DNA of 64,000 bases, taken from positions 124,001 to 188,000 of the forward strand of contig CADCXA010000018.1 in NCBI GenBank assembly GCA_902806565.1. Direction: 5' to 3'. The DNA is from Hypoxylon rubiginosum. Its lineage: Eukaryota > Ascomycota > Sordariomycetes > Xylariales > Hypoxylaceae. The position numbers were made by a program, and so were the translations under genes. The notes beneath the pieces were generated by a model. That model did not search any database, was not told where the DNA came from, and worked only from the letters and a program-made list of their open reading frames with translations. Below, piece by piece: positions 10,754 to 20,425 of the stretch; within the stretch, counting starts at the first letter, position 1; each line of letters opens with the position of its first letter.

Positions 10754-11520
10754 TTAGTTGCCTAAAACCATTGCGGTTAGTATAGTGTCTGCCGTGGCGG
10801 GCTCAGTTTGAGGGAATCACTTACAGTTGGCGGCGGCAGCAGCGTTGTTGTTGCTGTTGTTCGCGTTCTGGCCATTATGATGGGGGTCTCGCTTGCTAAG
10901 CTCCCAGTCAGCATCAAGTCAAGCTTTCAACGGTTATGATATGGAAGACTTCGAATACGACTTACTTGTTACAGGCCGCAGCGTTCGCATTAGCTTTAGC
11001 AGCATTGGCGTTGTTGTTGGTGTTGGCATTGGCATTGGCGTTGTTGTTTGCGTTCTGGCCGGCGTGGTGAGGCTCAGGCTCCCGCTTGTTGTTGCTAAGC
11101 TCAAAATTAGCATCAAGTCAAGCTTTCTATGATTATGCTATAGAAGACTTCAAAGGTGACTCACTCGTTGCAGGCCGCAGCATTAGCATTAGCATTGTTG
11201 TTTGCGTTCTGGCCATTGTGATGGGGGTCTCGCTTGCTAAGCTCAAAATCAGCATCAAATCAAGCTTTCTCTGGTTATACTAGAGGCTTCAAAGGCGACT
11301 TACTTGTTACAGGCCGCAGCGTTAGCAGCATTCGTATTAGCAGCATTGGCATTGTTGTTGCCCACGGCGTCTGCATTCAATATTAGCGAGAACTCCCCGA
11401 AGACTCAAAGGAGTTTGCCTTACTGTTGGCGTTGTTGTTGGCGTTCTGTCCATTGTGATGACGGGGCATAACCATGGCAGAGGCCGCGGTGGCGAGAACT
11501 AGGATGCTGAAGAACTTCAT
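10754..11520 (-). CDS. Secreted repeat precursor with KR (Kex2-type) sites, one repeat per exon
   Basis: I do not recognise a family; the model is from splice sites. Exons: 11520-11424, 11370-11304, 11236-11165, 11094-10966, 10895-10825 and 10761-10754, totalling 147 codons plus TAA. Residues 1-15 are a signal peptide (MKFFSILVLATAASA). The rest is four Asn/Ala-rich repeats, each with HH[N/A]GQNANN near its start and one Cys near its end (Cys 53, 77, 120, 146). Dibasic KR pairs at 56-57, 82-83 and 123-124 precede DP, EPEP and DP dipeptides. This is the layout of Kex2-processed secreted peptides and of alpha-factor precursors, but the core is not a known pheromone. Introns 2-4 (67, 70, 70 nt) are homologous to each other. 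The last exon is only 8 nt and follows a perfect TACTAACC branch site. No UstY/DUF3328 oxidase, as in dikaritin RiPP clusters, is nearby. Secretion and cleavage are inferred. Confidence 0.72.
10896..11303 (-). repeat. Tandem exon-intron repeat units in the precursor gene
   Basis: Three successive introns (11303-11237, 11164-11095, 10965-10896) share the same layout: GT[A/G]AGTC near the start, TTTGAAGTCTTC-like sequence, AAAGCTTGA[C/T]TTGATGCT[A/G]A at the branch site, and GAGCTTAG at the end. The exons between them encode the repeated peptide. The unit of duplication is therefore exon plus intron. Intron 1 shares only the CCTTTGAGTCTTC part; intron 5 is unrelated. Confidence 0.8.
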
Positions 11521-14500
11521 ATTGACGGTAGTTGGAGAGATATTGGATATGGCTGAAATGAGAGCGATCAACGTCCACGGGATCGTGATAATAAAAATGA
11601 GTGATAGTTAAAAAAAAAAAAAGGAGGCACAGCCACCGGAAATGAACAAGAAGCAGAGGAAAGAGATGGGGGAAAAAACGAAGAAGTCGCTGTAATGATT
11701 GAGAATGGGATGAAGAAAAATTTCAGCTGAATTGTCGTGATATACTCGATTTCTTATACACTTTCTTGTTACTACCTAGGTAGGTATCTAACTCGCTACC
11801 TGTCTACCTACCCAGGTGACCTTCTCAACAGGGCCATGACAGCGATGACCTCAAGGACAAAGCGTTGCGCCCAATTTCGCAACAGACAGGGTGCAAAACA
11901 GCATTGCCGTCGCACTCCTAGCATTGATTTTTTTCACCTCTACGATAATGGGTGGAAGTTGTCAGCGGCGGCTCGCCTAAAAAAGGTGCGGCAGGATTTC
12001 GCGACGTTTCAGCTGGATCTGAGGCAGGGTGGGACAGCCAGAATATGGGGAACAGGACTTGAAGCAGCTCCATCAGGCTTCCATTGGCTCCTCAGATCCT
12101 CTTCGATCAGGGGAGAGAGCTTCGATCTGACACAAGCATTTCTCAGGCCCTGCTAGCCTACTGAAAATAGGAATTCCCTGGGTCCTCCAGTAACCTAGAC
12201 CTTACCTCTTTCGAGGTCGTCGTTGATCTGTTCTGTCTGTTTTGCTTGGTTCCACAACCTTATGCCGATCTTGCATTAGAGAAGCAATTAGCGCCGTTGA
12301 TGAATCTCTCGACATTGGTTGAATGTCCCGTCCAGCCCCGTCGAGCCCGTCTTGATTTTCAGGTACTCCATTCGAATGCAACCTCCAGTTCTTGGCGTTT
12401 ATTTGCGAACGCCTCTAGTTCCAGCTTTCTTCATCTGGGGTACGATTACCATGTAGGCGTCACGAACCTCAAAGTTACCCATTGAAAAACATCGTGGGGA
12501 CAAAGCCAGTTTCGATCTTACCAAGCGGACTAAGCTACCACCAACTCGGAGATTGCGCAACAGGTTAAACGCCGAGCTTCGAGCTTGAGGTCATATATCA
12601 GATCTCATCCTGCGAGTTTCACACACCAAAGCGTCTGTATGATATACAGTACTAATACGATCTCGCGACGTTGGCCATCTAAGGAATGAAGAAAGAATAC
12701 TGCATGTCCATGACAGTTAAGCGTTTGCCAAGTTTCAGCGCAGGGCGTGAGACGAAGCTTCGGGTGTCGTATCCAAGATGGTAAAGAGAGCTTCTTCAAA
12801 AAGGTCAAGAATTACCGTGATCAGCGCAAGGGCCTCTACCATGATTTGCGGCGATCTATTCTGTAATTTCCGCCGACTTGCGCGCACCCATCAGGTACAC
12901 GATTGAAGCTGTGCCGCTTACTATGCCAGCATGCTTATTTGCTGCTAAGCCTCTTCTATTCACTTCTACCTACCTAAACTACCTACTTATCTGTTGCAAG
13001 TAAATAGTATTGATGCTGTACAACGGTGCTATTCCTGGATGTCCGTTATACGAGACTAGGTAGTTACATAGTATTAAGGGAAAGAAGAAAAATAAGAAGA
13101 AAAAAAAGGAAGAAAAGAAACGCCGTGGAGAAACCCCCATTCGCTAACGGCGAAATGCTGGCTAATTGGTTGAGGTTTCAGCTTTCGTACTAAGACGCCT
13201 GGGTGATTTTCAGACGACCTGGCGGCCGCTAGCTAGTATCGTCTGGGGTCTGTCAAACATGAGCGTGGTAGGTATGGTTTAGGTAAGGAAATTTGGGCCC
13301 TGGCCAATTGTAACGGAGGCGAGCATCAAAGCCTATTGTCTAATAATGCCTCATACATAGTCCTTGTGATCCTAGGATGCGGTGACAGTCTAAGTGTCAT
13401 TCATTGGGTAGGAACACCTCCTATTGTGGAAGACATAGACGTCTAAGGCTTGGTCGATCCCTCGGTTACGTTAGATCTAGTTCGCGTGGTAGTGCGTAAA
13501 ACGGTGCGGCTAAAAGACGATGGTCACCGTAAGGCATGATCTATTTTCTTACGCCTACGAGGATTTGCTATTTACTTTTGAAAGTTGTATACGAAAGAGG
13601 AAAGTAGGTGTCAACTATCGATCAAAATGTGAGTGCTCATACGATATGACACAAATGCATGGAATGTCTTGTAAGGGAAGAGACATTACGATTAGACGGC
13701 TAGACTAGCAAATCAAGGGAGGTACCTACGAGGTAGGTATTCTGCACTGAGGTGTACTTGGAGTGATGAACACCGATCAGCCACAAACCATATCTATCAC
13801 CAGCATCACAATCTATTTATATTCAACGCTTTGTAGCTCTACCACAAGTTTTATGGGAGCGTTTGGAATAGTAATCACCCATGGGCCATCCATCGTCCAG
13901 TAGGAATTCTTGAAATCAGATGAAGAAGCATGCATCCACCCTAGCGGTGTTGGAGTCTCAGATAACGTAATCATCATCGGCGGTCAAGGAGAGTCGACTA
14001 CGCAAATGCAGGGCTTCCGATTTAGACCCCGTCATCGAGTGGATTCTGTATATCCCTAGACTTCTAGACCCCGTAGAACCCCCATCAGAGAGCTCCACAC
14101 GAAATACCCAAATGTCAGTGCGGTCCTAGTTTAAGGTCCCCCCCTATTTCACTCGCTGAGCGCGGGAGTAAACAGACGAGGTACTGGGTCTGTGGGATAG
14201 GCTGAAGGTTACCGACGTTCAGGATGGAAGAGGAGCTTCAAATAAGCAGCGGCTCTAGCCGAGGGGTTTCAGGATCAACTGAAGGCAGAATAGGGGTCCC
14301 AGACAAGTCTCGTCGCTGTTCTGATCTAAATCATATTGCTAGAATTTTTAGCCATCCACCTCTCAGACATTATTCATATCGCAATCTATCGTGTATCGAT
14401 TCCTTTTCAAGTGAGCGGCAAGACTGTTACAATACTTCACACTTGACAAGCATATAAGACATATGGGCACGGCGCGAATTAAAGGCGTAGAAACAACGGC

Positions 14501-14839
14501 GTCGTTGCGCAAGGAGCTACGGACGCTGAGGTCCCTTGCCCTCCAGGCCCAGCCCCCTATCCAAGTCAACAAGCCAATTCCTCGCCAATGGGGATAGGAG
14601 CCGTCGAAAGGCCAGAACCCCGATAATAAATACGACGTTATAGCTAGAACATATTGACTACCTAGGTGCGAAACCGATGCGAACTATGGATTGTGGCCGT
14701 CAAGACAGTTCTCGATTTTCAATATACTAAATAGGCCCTCTCCATGTGTGGTAGAATAAACTACATTTTTCGAATCCTGATACGTATGGTAAAATTGTTA
14801 GAGTACCTAGATCATCCATAGCATAACTTTCTAGGGCGG
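11521..14839. other. Long intergenic region; no gene recognised
   Basis: About 3.3 kb. The right flank of the repeat precursor gene has an A12 run at 11610-11621, which is a T tract on the coding strand about 90 nt upstream of its ATG. Clusters of CTACC/GGTAG motifs occur at 11771-11815 and 12960-12990. An A/G-rich run lies at 13078-13122. The longest open frame (11737-12156, +) has no motif and no Kozak-like start. Confidence 0.45.
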
Positions 14840-16734
14840 TTAGACAAGCACGAACTCCTCGAGTTCTTCCGGCCGCGGATTTACGCTACCGTCCATCGCT
14901 CCCTCGCAATAGGCCGGGGTTACGACTCTAAACTCCCGGGGCCTGCTCTGGGGTCGGAGGATAAGTGGGTTGAGCGATGCCAGTACGGACACTTGGTCAG
15001 TGACCTGGCAGGAATGGTGCGCTGTGCCGACGTAGCCTGTGTCGAGAACAAAGATCACAAAGTTGCCCCTGGCCTTACGCTTTTCCATAATGCAGTCGAG
15101 AGCAGCGTCTGGTAGATCGACCTAAGTGTTAGAAAAGATCCCTTGTTCTCCTATCGACGTGCCTACTCACCGTCTACTGATGGGAGAATATCATTGCCGT
15201 GCGTGGCCCAACGAAACCAAGGTCTTAATGCGCTTTTAGCCACATTCATATGGTATGGCCGAAGAAGTATGCGCTCGACGTCCCTCAGGTCTTTGCCTGA
15301 AGGATATGTGGTAATACTGTCGATCAGGTCGCGCCAGTCAAGGCAAGCCGTTAGGAACTCTTGATATGCCTCGTCCTTGGTGAGGCCCGAATTCCCGATT
15401 AAGGGGCAACATATCCTCTTGCTTATTGTCCCAATCCTTTTGCCCATCACGCCCAGCTTACCGTCCCCAACGTTCCCCGTCAGTAAAGGGGTTATAGGAA
15501 GGTGCTTCGCGTTAAAGTCCGCTATCTTCCAAATCAGCAAAGAATTGTTGCGGCCCGACGATAACCAATTTGGGACCCATGAAGGAAGTCCAGAACTTCC
15601 CTCCGCCGGCGGTATTAGCGTGATGATACCGAGGCTTTGACGACTTCGGATGTAGGCTAGTGCCACTTCTTCGAAGACCTTGACTACGTCCTTCCCATAA
15701 TCAGGTTCCGGCAAGGAAATACCCATGGCCTGGAATACGGAATACAGTGAGTATATCTTGTCGTGTGGAATAGTCGCCTTCATATTCCGGATCTCGGCCA
15801 GAAGCCCAAGTTCGAATTCCACTTATTCGGCCCCTTTGAAACGTGTCGGTGGGATTACTTCGAGACTAGAACCGCGCAGCGATTGATACAGCCTCCATCG
15901 ATGAAGAATTATGTCTCCTGCCGAGCGGCTGGACTCTCTAAGTTTTGGCTGGGCCATGTACGCTCTACAGAATGAGTCCCAATCGACGTTGGACTGGCCG
16001 CGCACAATTACACACTTCCGCCCAAACGCAACCTCCTGTATGGTCCAAACCCTTTCGAACCATGGGTTCTTCAGGATAGCGGCCATGGATGCTAGTAATT
16101 GCGTACGTTTATGTTTAACCAAGACTCCTATGACGCATCAGTCCATGTCCATATATACCAGCTATGTATGTGGAGTAGGATATTGACGTCTCTCCTTACC
16201 GTAATTGATATCGAAATGTTGCGCGACCAGGGGATACAAGACGGATTCGAGCCTAGGATGATCATCACTAATCCTTTCCAAGATGCCGAAAATCGGGAGG
16301 TAGCGAAAGAGTATCGAAGTTGACGCATCCCCTGGTCCAAGCCAAATCAGGACCCGTCTCGCTTTCAGATACACCTCTCCTATCATCTTAACCTGGGCAT
16401 TCCGTTCCTTAGTCGCTTCGGTGTCGTCGCCTTGGTTGATGCAGATGGCGTCGATCCACAGAACCCTGGGCGCGAACCTGCGACGCAAATTGACTAATGC
16501 TTCGTGGCAATTCTTGGTGACCAGGAGCTGGGTGCCGTCGCAATCCATAGGCCATTGCCGGGTCGGCTCGCCCCAGACGTATGAGAGGGCTTCGTAAGAC
16601 TCGACCTTCGTACGGCCGAGGGAAACAGTCCGGATGGAGCATTCCAGCGGATCCTCGGCATGAAGCGCCGGCGACAGCTTGATGACTCGGATTGATCTTG
16701 CTGGCAATGGCTCATATGAGAACGTCGATGCCAT
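14840..16734 (-). pseudogene. HET-domain gene with an in-frame stop
   Basis: Exons: 16734-16200, 16127-15178 and 15121-14840; 588 codons if the stop is ignored. The three HET blocks are clear: YEALSYVWGEP, then LWIDAICINQGDD...ERNAQVKMIGEVY with VLIWLG, then NPWFERVWTIQEVAFG. HET proteins trigger cell death on fusion of incompatible mycelia. The start is the ATG of MASTFSYEPLPA; the longer frame begins only at TTG. A TAA at 15825-15823 (codon 280) interrupts an otherwise continuous frame between RFKGAE and VEFELGLLAEIRNM. No intron fits there without deleting conserved sequence. A Gln codon changed by one C-to-T step is the simplest history. The last intron keeps frame only with donor GTAGAC at 15177; the stronger GTGAGT at 15170 shifts it. 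It is probably a null allele, though the 279-residue product would still contain the HET domain. Confidence 0.78.
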
Positions 16735-17133
16735 GGGCGACGCATTCAATGACGTTCAGGATCGATGTACGTAGATCATCTTTATTAAACTTCACCGCTG
16801 GCTCGGGACTGAGCCAGAACGGCGTCAGAAAAAACGACTCAGCCACTGATGGTGTTAGTGAACCACCTGCAAGCCGAGCCATTTTTTCCGACGCCGTTCT
16901 GTTGAGCGAAGCGAAGGATCATTCCATAACCAATCAAATTGACTAGAAGTCATACCGTGTCCGATTTATGATTGGTTGCGTCCAATAGGGGAGATTACAC
17001 CAAGCTTCTTTGCCCCGGATAAGATAGACTACGATGATTGATATTTGCAGAGTTGATATATACTGTATATGGTTCTGTTACACCTAATTGTACACCGCTT
17101 GCGGAATCTGTACATACATCGTACATGCGTCGT
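16735..17133. other. HET promoter region and MRH4 3' flank
   Basis: About 400 bp. It carries an imperfect inverted repeat (16816-16845 / 16871-16900, entered separately) and two CCAAT motifs in opposite orientation (CCAATCA near 16930 and GATTGG near 16971) that could serve the HET gene. MRH4 ends at 17134 on the same strand. Confidence 0.45.
16816..16900. repeat. Inverted repeat, about 30-bp arms, differing by transitions
   Basis: The left arm AGAACGGCGTCAGAAAAAA and the reverse complement of the right arm match over 19 bp with one A/G difference. Similarity continues for roughly ten more bases, again with only A/G or C/T changes. The loop is about 25 nt. It may be a small MITE or hairpin about 80 bp upstream of the HET ATG. 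Confidence 0.65.
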
Positions 17134-18987
17134 TCATAGCAGAGCCTGGCCCCTGAACATACTATCTCTGACCTCAGCTATGATATCGCGGTGGTCCTGC
17201 GAGCCCGCCAATACGATTCCTCTTCCTCTCCGCCCCATACGGCCCGCACGGCCCAAACGGTGGATGAAATCGATTGTAGTGTGCGGGACATCGTATAATA
17301 TTACATGTCGAACCCCCAAGGTATCGATACCTCTCGAGGCCAAGTCTGTGGCTACAATGACTTGGACGTTGGGCAGGATCTTCCTTCTCCGAGGGGGAGA
17401 CGTAGGAGACGAGTCTGGCTGATCTTCGAGCCCAGCCGTCATGGGCTCGCTCGTTGTGAACGAATTTAGCATCTCCGACTGTCGCTTCTCTGGGGTGTCT
17501 CGGTGAAGCGCGATGGCCTTGACGCCATTGGTGGAAAGGTAGTCGGCGACTTCTTGGGTCTGCTCACGCTCATTGACGAAGACCATGATCCGCTTGACAT
17601 CTACTTCGTCGGGGTTGCCTGGTCGGCCAGGTTCTTTGCTGATAGAGTAAATAGCATCCAGACAAGCAAGATTCTTGTTATTCCGGTAGGGGTGTTTGGA
17701 GACATCGATGACTCCTAGTATCACACGGCGGGGAATGGCGTGGAGGTTCGGTGTGGTGAGTCGGATTATATCTGGGAACTGAGCACGCATGTAGTTGTCG
17801 AGCCTCTTAGGAATCGTGGCAGAGCAGAGGACCAGCTGTTTCATGGACGGCAGAGCGCGATCTAAGATGGATGTCGTTATAGGTGAAAATCCGCGGTCAA
17901 AGAGCGAGTCGGCCTCATCAATCACTAGATGACTGACCCGCGACAGAATATTGGGATCTGAATCGGCCATTGAGGCAAGTAGATGGGGTGTTGCTATAAT
18001 AAGATCGATGCCGGTAGGAGAGTACATGCTCGCGTTGATGACCTTGGCCGAAATGTTGGCGGAGAAAAGACAGGCCTTGAACTTCACCTCGTGTGACAGA
18101 GCCTTTGCAACGATGCCTACCTGACTGACCAACTCGGCCGTGGGCACCAGCACAACGACCTTAGGGCGCCCAGTAGTCGGGTGGGGATCGAATTCGCGAG
18201 GACCTGTGTATCCCGGCTCCTTCATTGCCGCCATCTGATTGGAAAAATACTCTCGGTAAGCTGCAATGGCTGGATCGGCCTCTTCAGCCTTCTTCATAGC
18301 ATTGACGATGGGTAGAAGATAGGCTAGAGTCTTGCCCGAACCCGTCTCAGCAGCTAGCAGAAACTCTTTTCTACCCTTACTGTCCTCCGTTCGGGGAGAC
18401 CGACGGCCGGTTTTTATATCAAGCAAGGCTGGAATCGCTATTCGTTGAATAGGGGTTGGCCTTACCCCCACCATACCTTTTAGCACGTCCCGGGATAGAG
18501 CATCTTTGAGGGAGGGCAAGAGGTCGAAGTTGTCGAACGACTCTATCTCGGTCATTCTCGATTTCGTCCGTGATCTGTGCCCGTATGGTATCGTCGCTAA
18601 AGAGCCTCGCATCTTCATAGCTTTTGTCCGGGGCTCGTCCTTTTTGTGGCTGCTGTCCCTGTCCCTTCTGTCTCTGCCATCTCTACCGTCGCGAGCTCGT
18701 GGCGTCCTTCTCGGCATCGGTTCGCGTATGGGAGCAACGGTCTGATTCATACCACCAAACGGCCCTGCTGACTTCCATTGGCGCTTCTTGCCACTATGGT
18801 CCCGCGCATCTCGATTCGAAGAACGGGCGACGTCGTGGGATAGGACCATTCTCGACGGAGTAGTTGTCGCTCGAGTAGATAGGAATCTTTGCGCAGCACA
18901 TGGCCGAGAAACAATATGGGATACATTGCGACTTATTGCAACGAATATGCATGACGGGCATATAGGTGCCGGGGGGAATGGAGGCAT
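17134..18987 (-). CDS. MRH4: Mitochondrial DEAD-box RNA helicase, MRH4-like
   Basis: Single exon, 617 residues. All DEAD-box motifs are present: Q motif GVRPTPIQ, Walker A AAETGSGKT, Ia PTAELV, Ib TPHLL, II DEAD, III SAT, V ATDLASRGID and VI HRLGRAGRMGRRG. The order, the long basic N-terminal extension and the motif I-Ia spacing with the YREYFSNQM insertion resemble Mrh4, the helicase needed for late assembly of the mitochondrial large ribosomal subunit. The ATG at 18987 is chosen because upstream codons have only a TTG start. The N-terminus is rich in Arg/Ser and lacks acids at first, which fits a mitochondrial presequence. It is intact, unlike its neighbours. Confidence 0.88.
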   Translation of the reverse strand: MPPFPPAPICPSCIFVAISRNVSHIVSRPCAAQRFLSTRATTTPSRMVLSHDVARSSNRDARDHSGKKRQWKSAGPFGGMNQTVAPIREPMPRRTPRARDGRDGRDRRDRDSSHKKDEPRTKAMKMRGSLATIPYGHRSRTKSRMTEIESFDNFDLLPSLKDALSRDVLKGMVGVRPTPIQRIAIPALLDIKTGRRSPRTEDSKGRKEFLLAAETGSGKTLAYLLPIVNAMKKAEEADPAIAAYREYFSNQMAAMKEPGYTGPREFDPHPTTGRPKVVVLVPTAELVSQVGIVAKALSHEVKFKACLFSANISAKVINASMYSPTGIDLIIATPHLLASMADSDPNILSRVSHLVIDEADSLFDRGFSPITTSILDRALPSMKQLVLCSATIPKRLDNYMRAQFPDIIRLTTPNLHAIPRRVILGVIDVSKHPYRNNKNLACLDAIYSISKEPGRPGNPDEVDVKRIMVFVNEREQTQEVADYLSTNGVKAIALHRDTPEKRQSEMLNSFTTSEPMTAGLEDQPDSSPTSPPRRRKILPNVQVIVATDLASRGIDTLGVRHVILYDVPHTTIDFIHRLGRAGRMGRRGRGIVLAGSQDHRDIIAEVRDSMFRGQALL

Positions 18988-19487
18988 CGTGTGAAGCCGA
19001 CTTCGATCTTGTTGTCGGTTACAGAACAAATACAGAACAAATTGATAGAGCTAAGCTTCAGTTTGTCTTTGTCAAAATTTCATGAAATTTCCGGGTTATC
19101 GATAATCGATAAAACCGGTCGGCGGACCGGTGTGCTAAATTATCTGGCCCGTGCATTACCTTCCTAAAATGGTAATTACATGTATACAAGTACCTTTTTT
19201 TCCCAAGGTCATGGAGTCGGAAAGTGATCGGCACGGCGCAGCGCAGCAATGCAATAAATATTTTACCTGGTCGATATTAATAGGAGTCAGGGGTTAACAT
19301 TAACACTCCAAGCGATTTTCGCTTCTGTCTGGCCGACCTTCTCTGTATTCTCATATGTTGTGTTTTCTTAAGCGAGCATGCGTGATTTATGGCTTTCACT
19401 CTGATATTACTTGCATATTGAATTCTCTTTAATTTCGAATACGCGGCAACTAGAGACGATGGCTTTCTATCTGACAGACGGTACGAT
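18988..19487. other. Intergenic; palindromic hairpin near MRH4 start
   Basis: About 500 bp between MRH4 and the SDR gene. At 19114-19131 ACCGGTC and GACCGGT form a 7-bp stem with a GGCG loop, preceded by ATCGATAATCGAT. This is the MRH4 upstream region; a regulatory role is possible but unproven. Nothing else is recognised. Confidence 0.4.
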
Positions 19488-20425
19488 TTACCACGACTCC
19501 TGCTCCCCCTCCCAACTAAAGAACCTTCCACCTTGAGACTCCTTCGTGGCCACGTCGATCAGATGCAACATCCCATCGCACGAGTCGTCGAGAGACGTGT
19601 TGAAATTCTCAAGTGATATTCCGGTTCCTTTGGAAGCGGCGATTCCCATATCTTTCGCAGTAGTTAGTCTTCAACAAATCCAAGAATTTCACCTCTGACA
19701 ATTCAAACCTGTAAGGACCCATCCAGGATGTAGGACGATAGCCGTAAGCCAGTCTTCCTCTTGATTAATCCTCTTAGTTACCCAGTGCACTGCAGCCTTA
19801 GGAATCGCATACGCAGTATTGGCAACATCTGGTTGTTCCCTAGGGTTATGTCAGTCAAGGTTATAGGGAAGGGGAGAAGGATATTCTCTCACTAGAACAT
19901 AAGTCTTCAGTTAGCTACCGATGAGAATAATCATAACAACGAAGCATATTTCAGTTTGGGAAGAGTGTTACTTACCTCTAGCTTTCCTGCTACTGAGCCC
20001 ATGGTTATCCATTTGGGGTTCGTGGATTTCTTCAGAAGCGGGAATGTAGCCTGGTAGAGCCATATTACACCGAGAAGATCCGGGGTGATATGCCCCATCA
20101 AGTCTACGGTCGTCAGCTCCGATACCCTAGGCCAGGCGTAGGAGACTCCGGCATTGGCAACGACTACATCGAGGCGCTCGATACCCTGTGCTTTCAGTTG
20201 CTCAACGCCTTCGGAAGCCTCGGATTCGATGGTGGCATCGATCTTAACAACCACCAGGCGACTCTCCCGACCCTTGGGCAGCGTAGCAAGAGCTTTGGAC
20301 GTAGGATGTTCTGGATTGCGGTTGGCAGCGATGACAATATGGTTCGGTCTAGCGAGGAAGCGCGCAAGAAGACCTTTACCTAGGCCACGATTTGCGCCGC
20401 TAATTAGGACAATAGTAGGGGACAT
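19488..20425 (-). pseudogene. Short-chain dehydrogenase/reductase with a one-base frame conflict
   Basis: Exons suggested: 20425-19976, 19839-19709 and 19651-19488. The Rossmann start is SGANRGLGKGLL (NAD(P)-binding), with VVVANAG, the catalytic Ser in ITMGSVAG and YxxxK in NTAYAIPKAAVHW. After exon 3 joins, HPGWVLTDMG and a C-terminus ending in EQESW follow, so all three parts belong to one classical SDR gene. Exon 1 ends in phase 0 at GAG|GTAAGT, but exon 2 needs one base before its GAA CAA CCA frame. The total length is 745 nt, not a multiple of three, and no other acceptor fits. The donor of the last intron (GTTTGA) is also poor. It is likely a decayed gene or an assembly indel in the GGG run at 19838-19840. 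The substrate is unknown. Confidence 0.65.

Noticed and set aside
10754..11520. Mating pheromone (alpha-factor-type) or dikaritin RiPP precursor as a firm call
   Set aside because: Processing sites resemble both, but the core lacks the Trp/Cys pattern of ascomycete alpha-pheromones and no UstY-type oxidase lies in the window, so only a general Kex2-type precursor is claimed.
11737..12485. Two plus-strand frames as a spliced gene
   Set aside because: No splice sites join them in phase and neither shows a motif.
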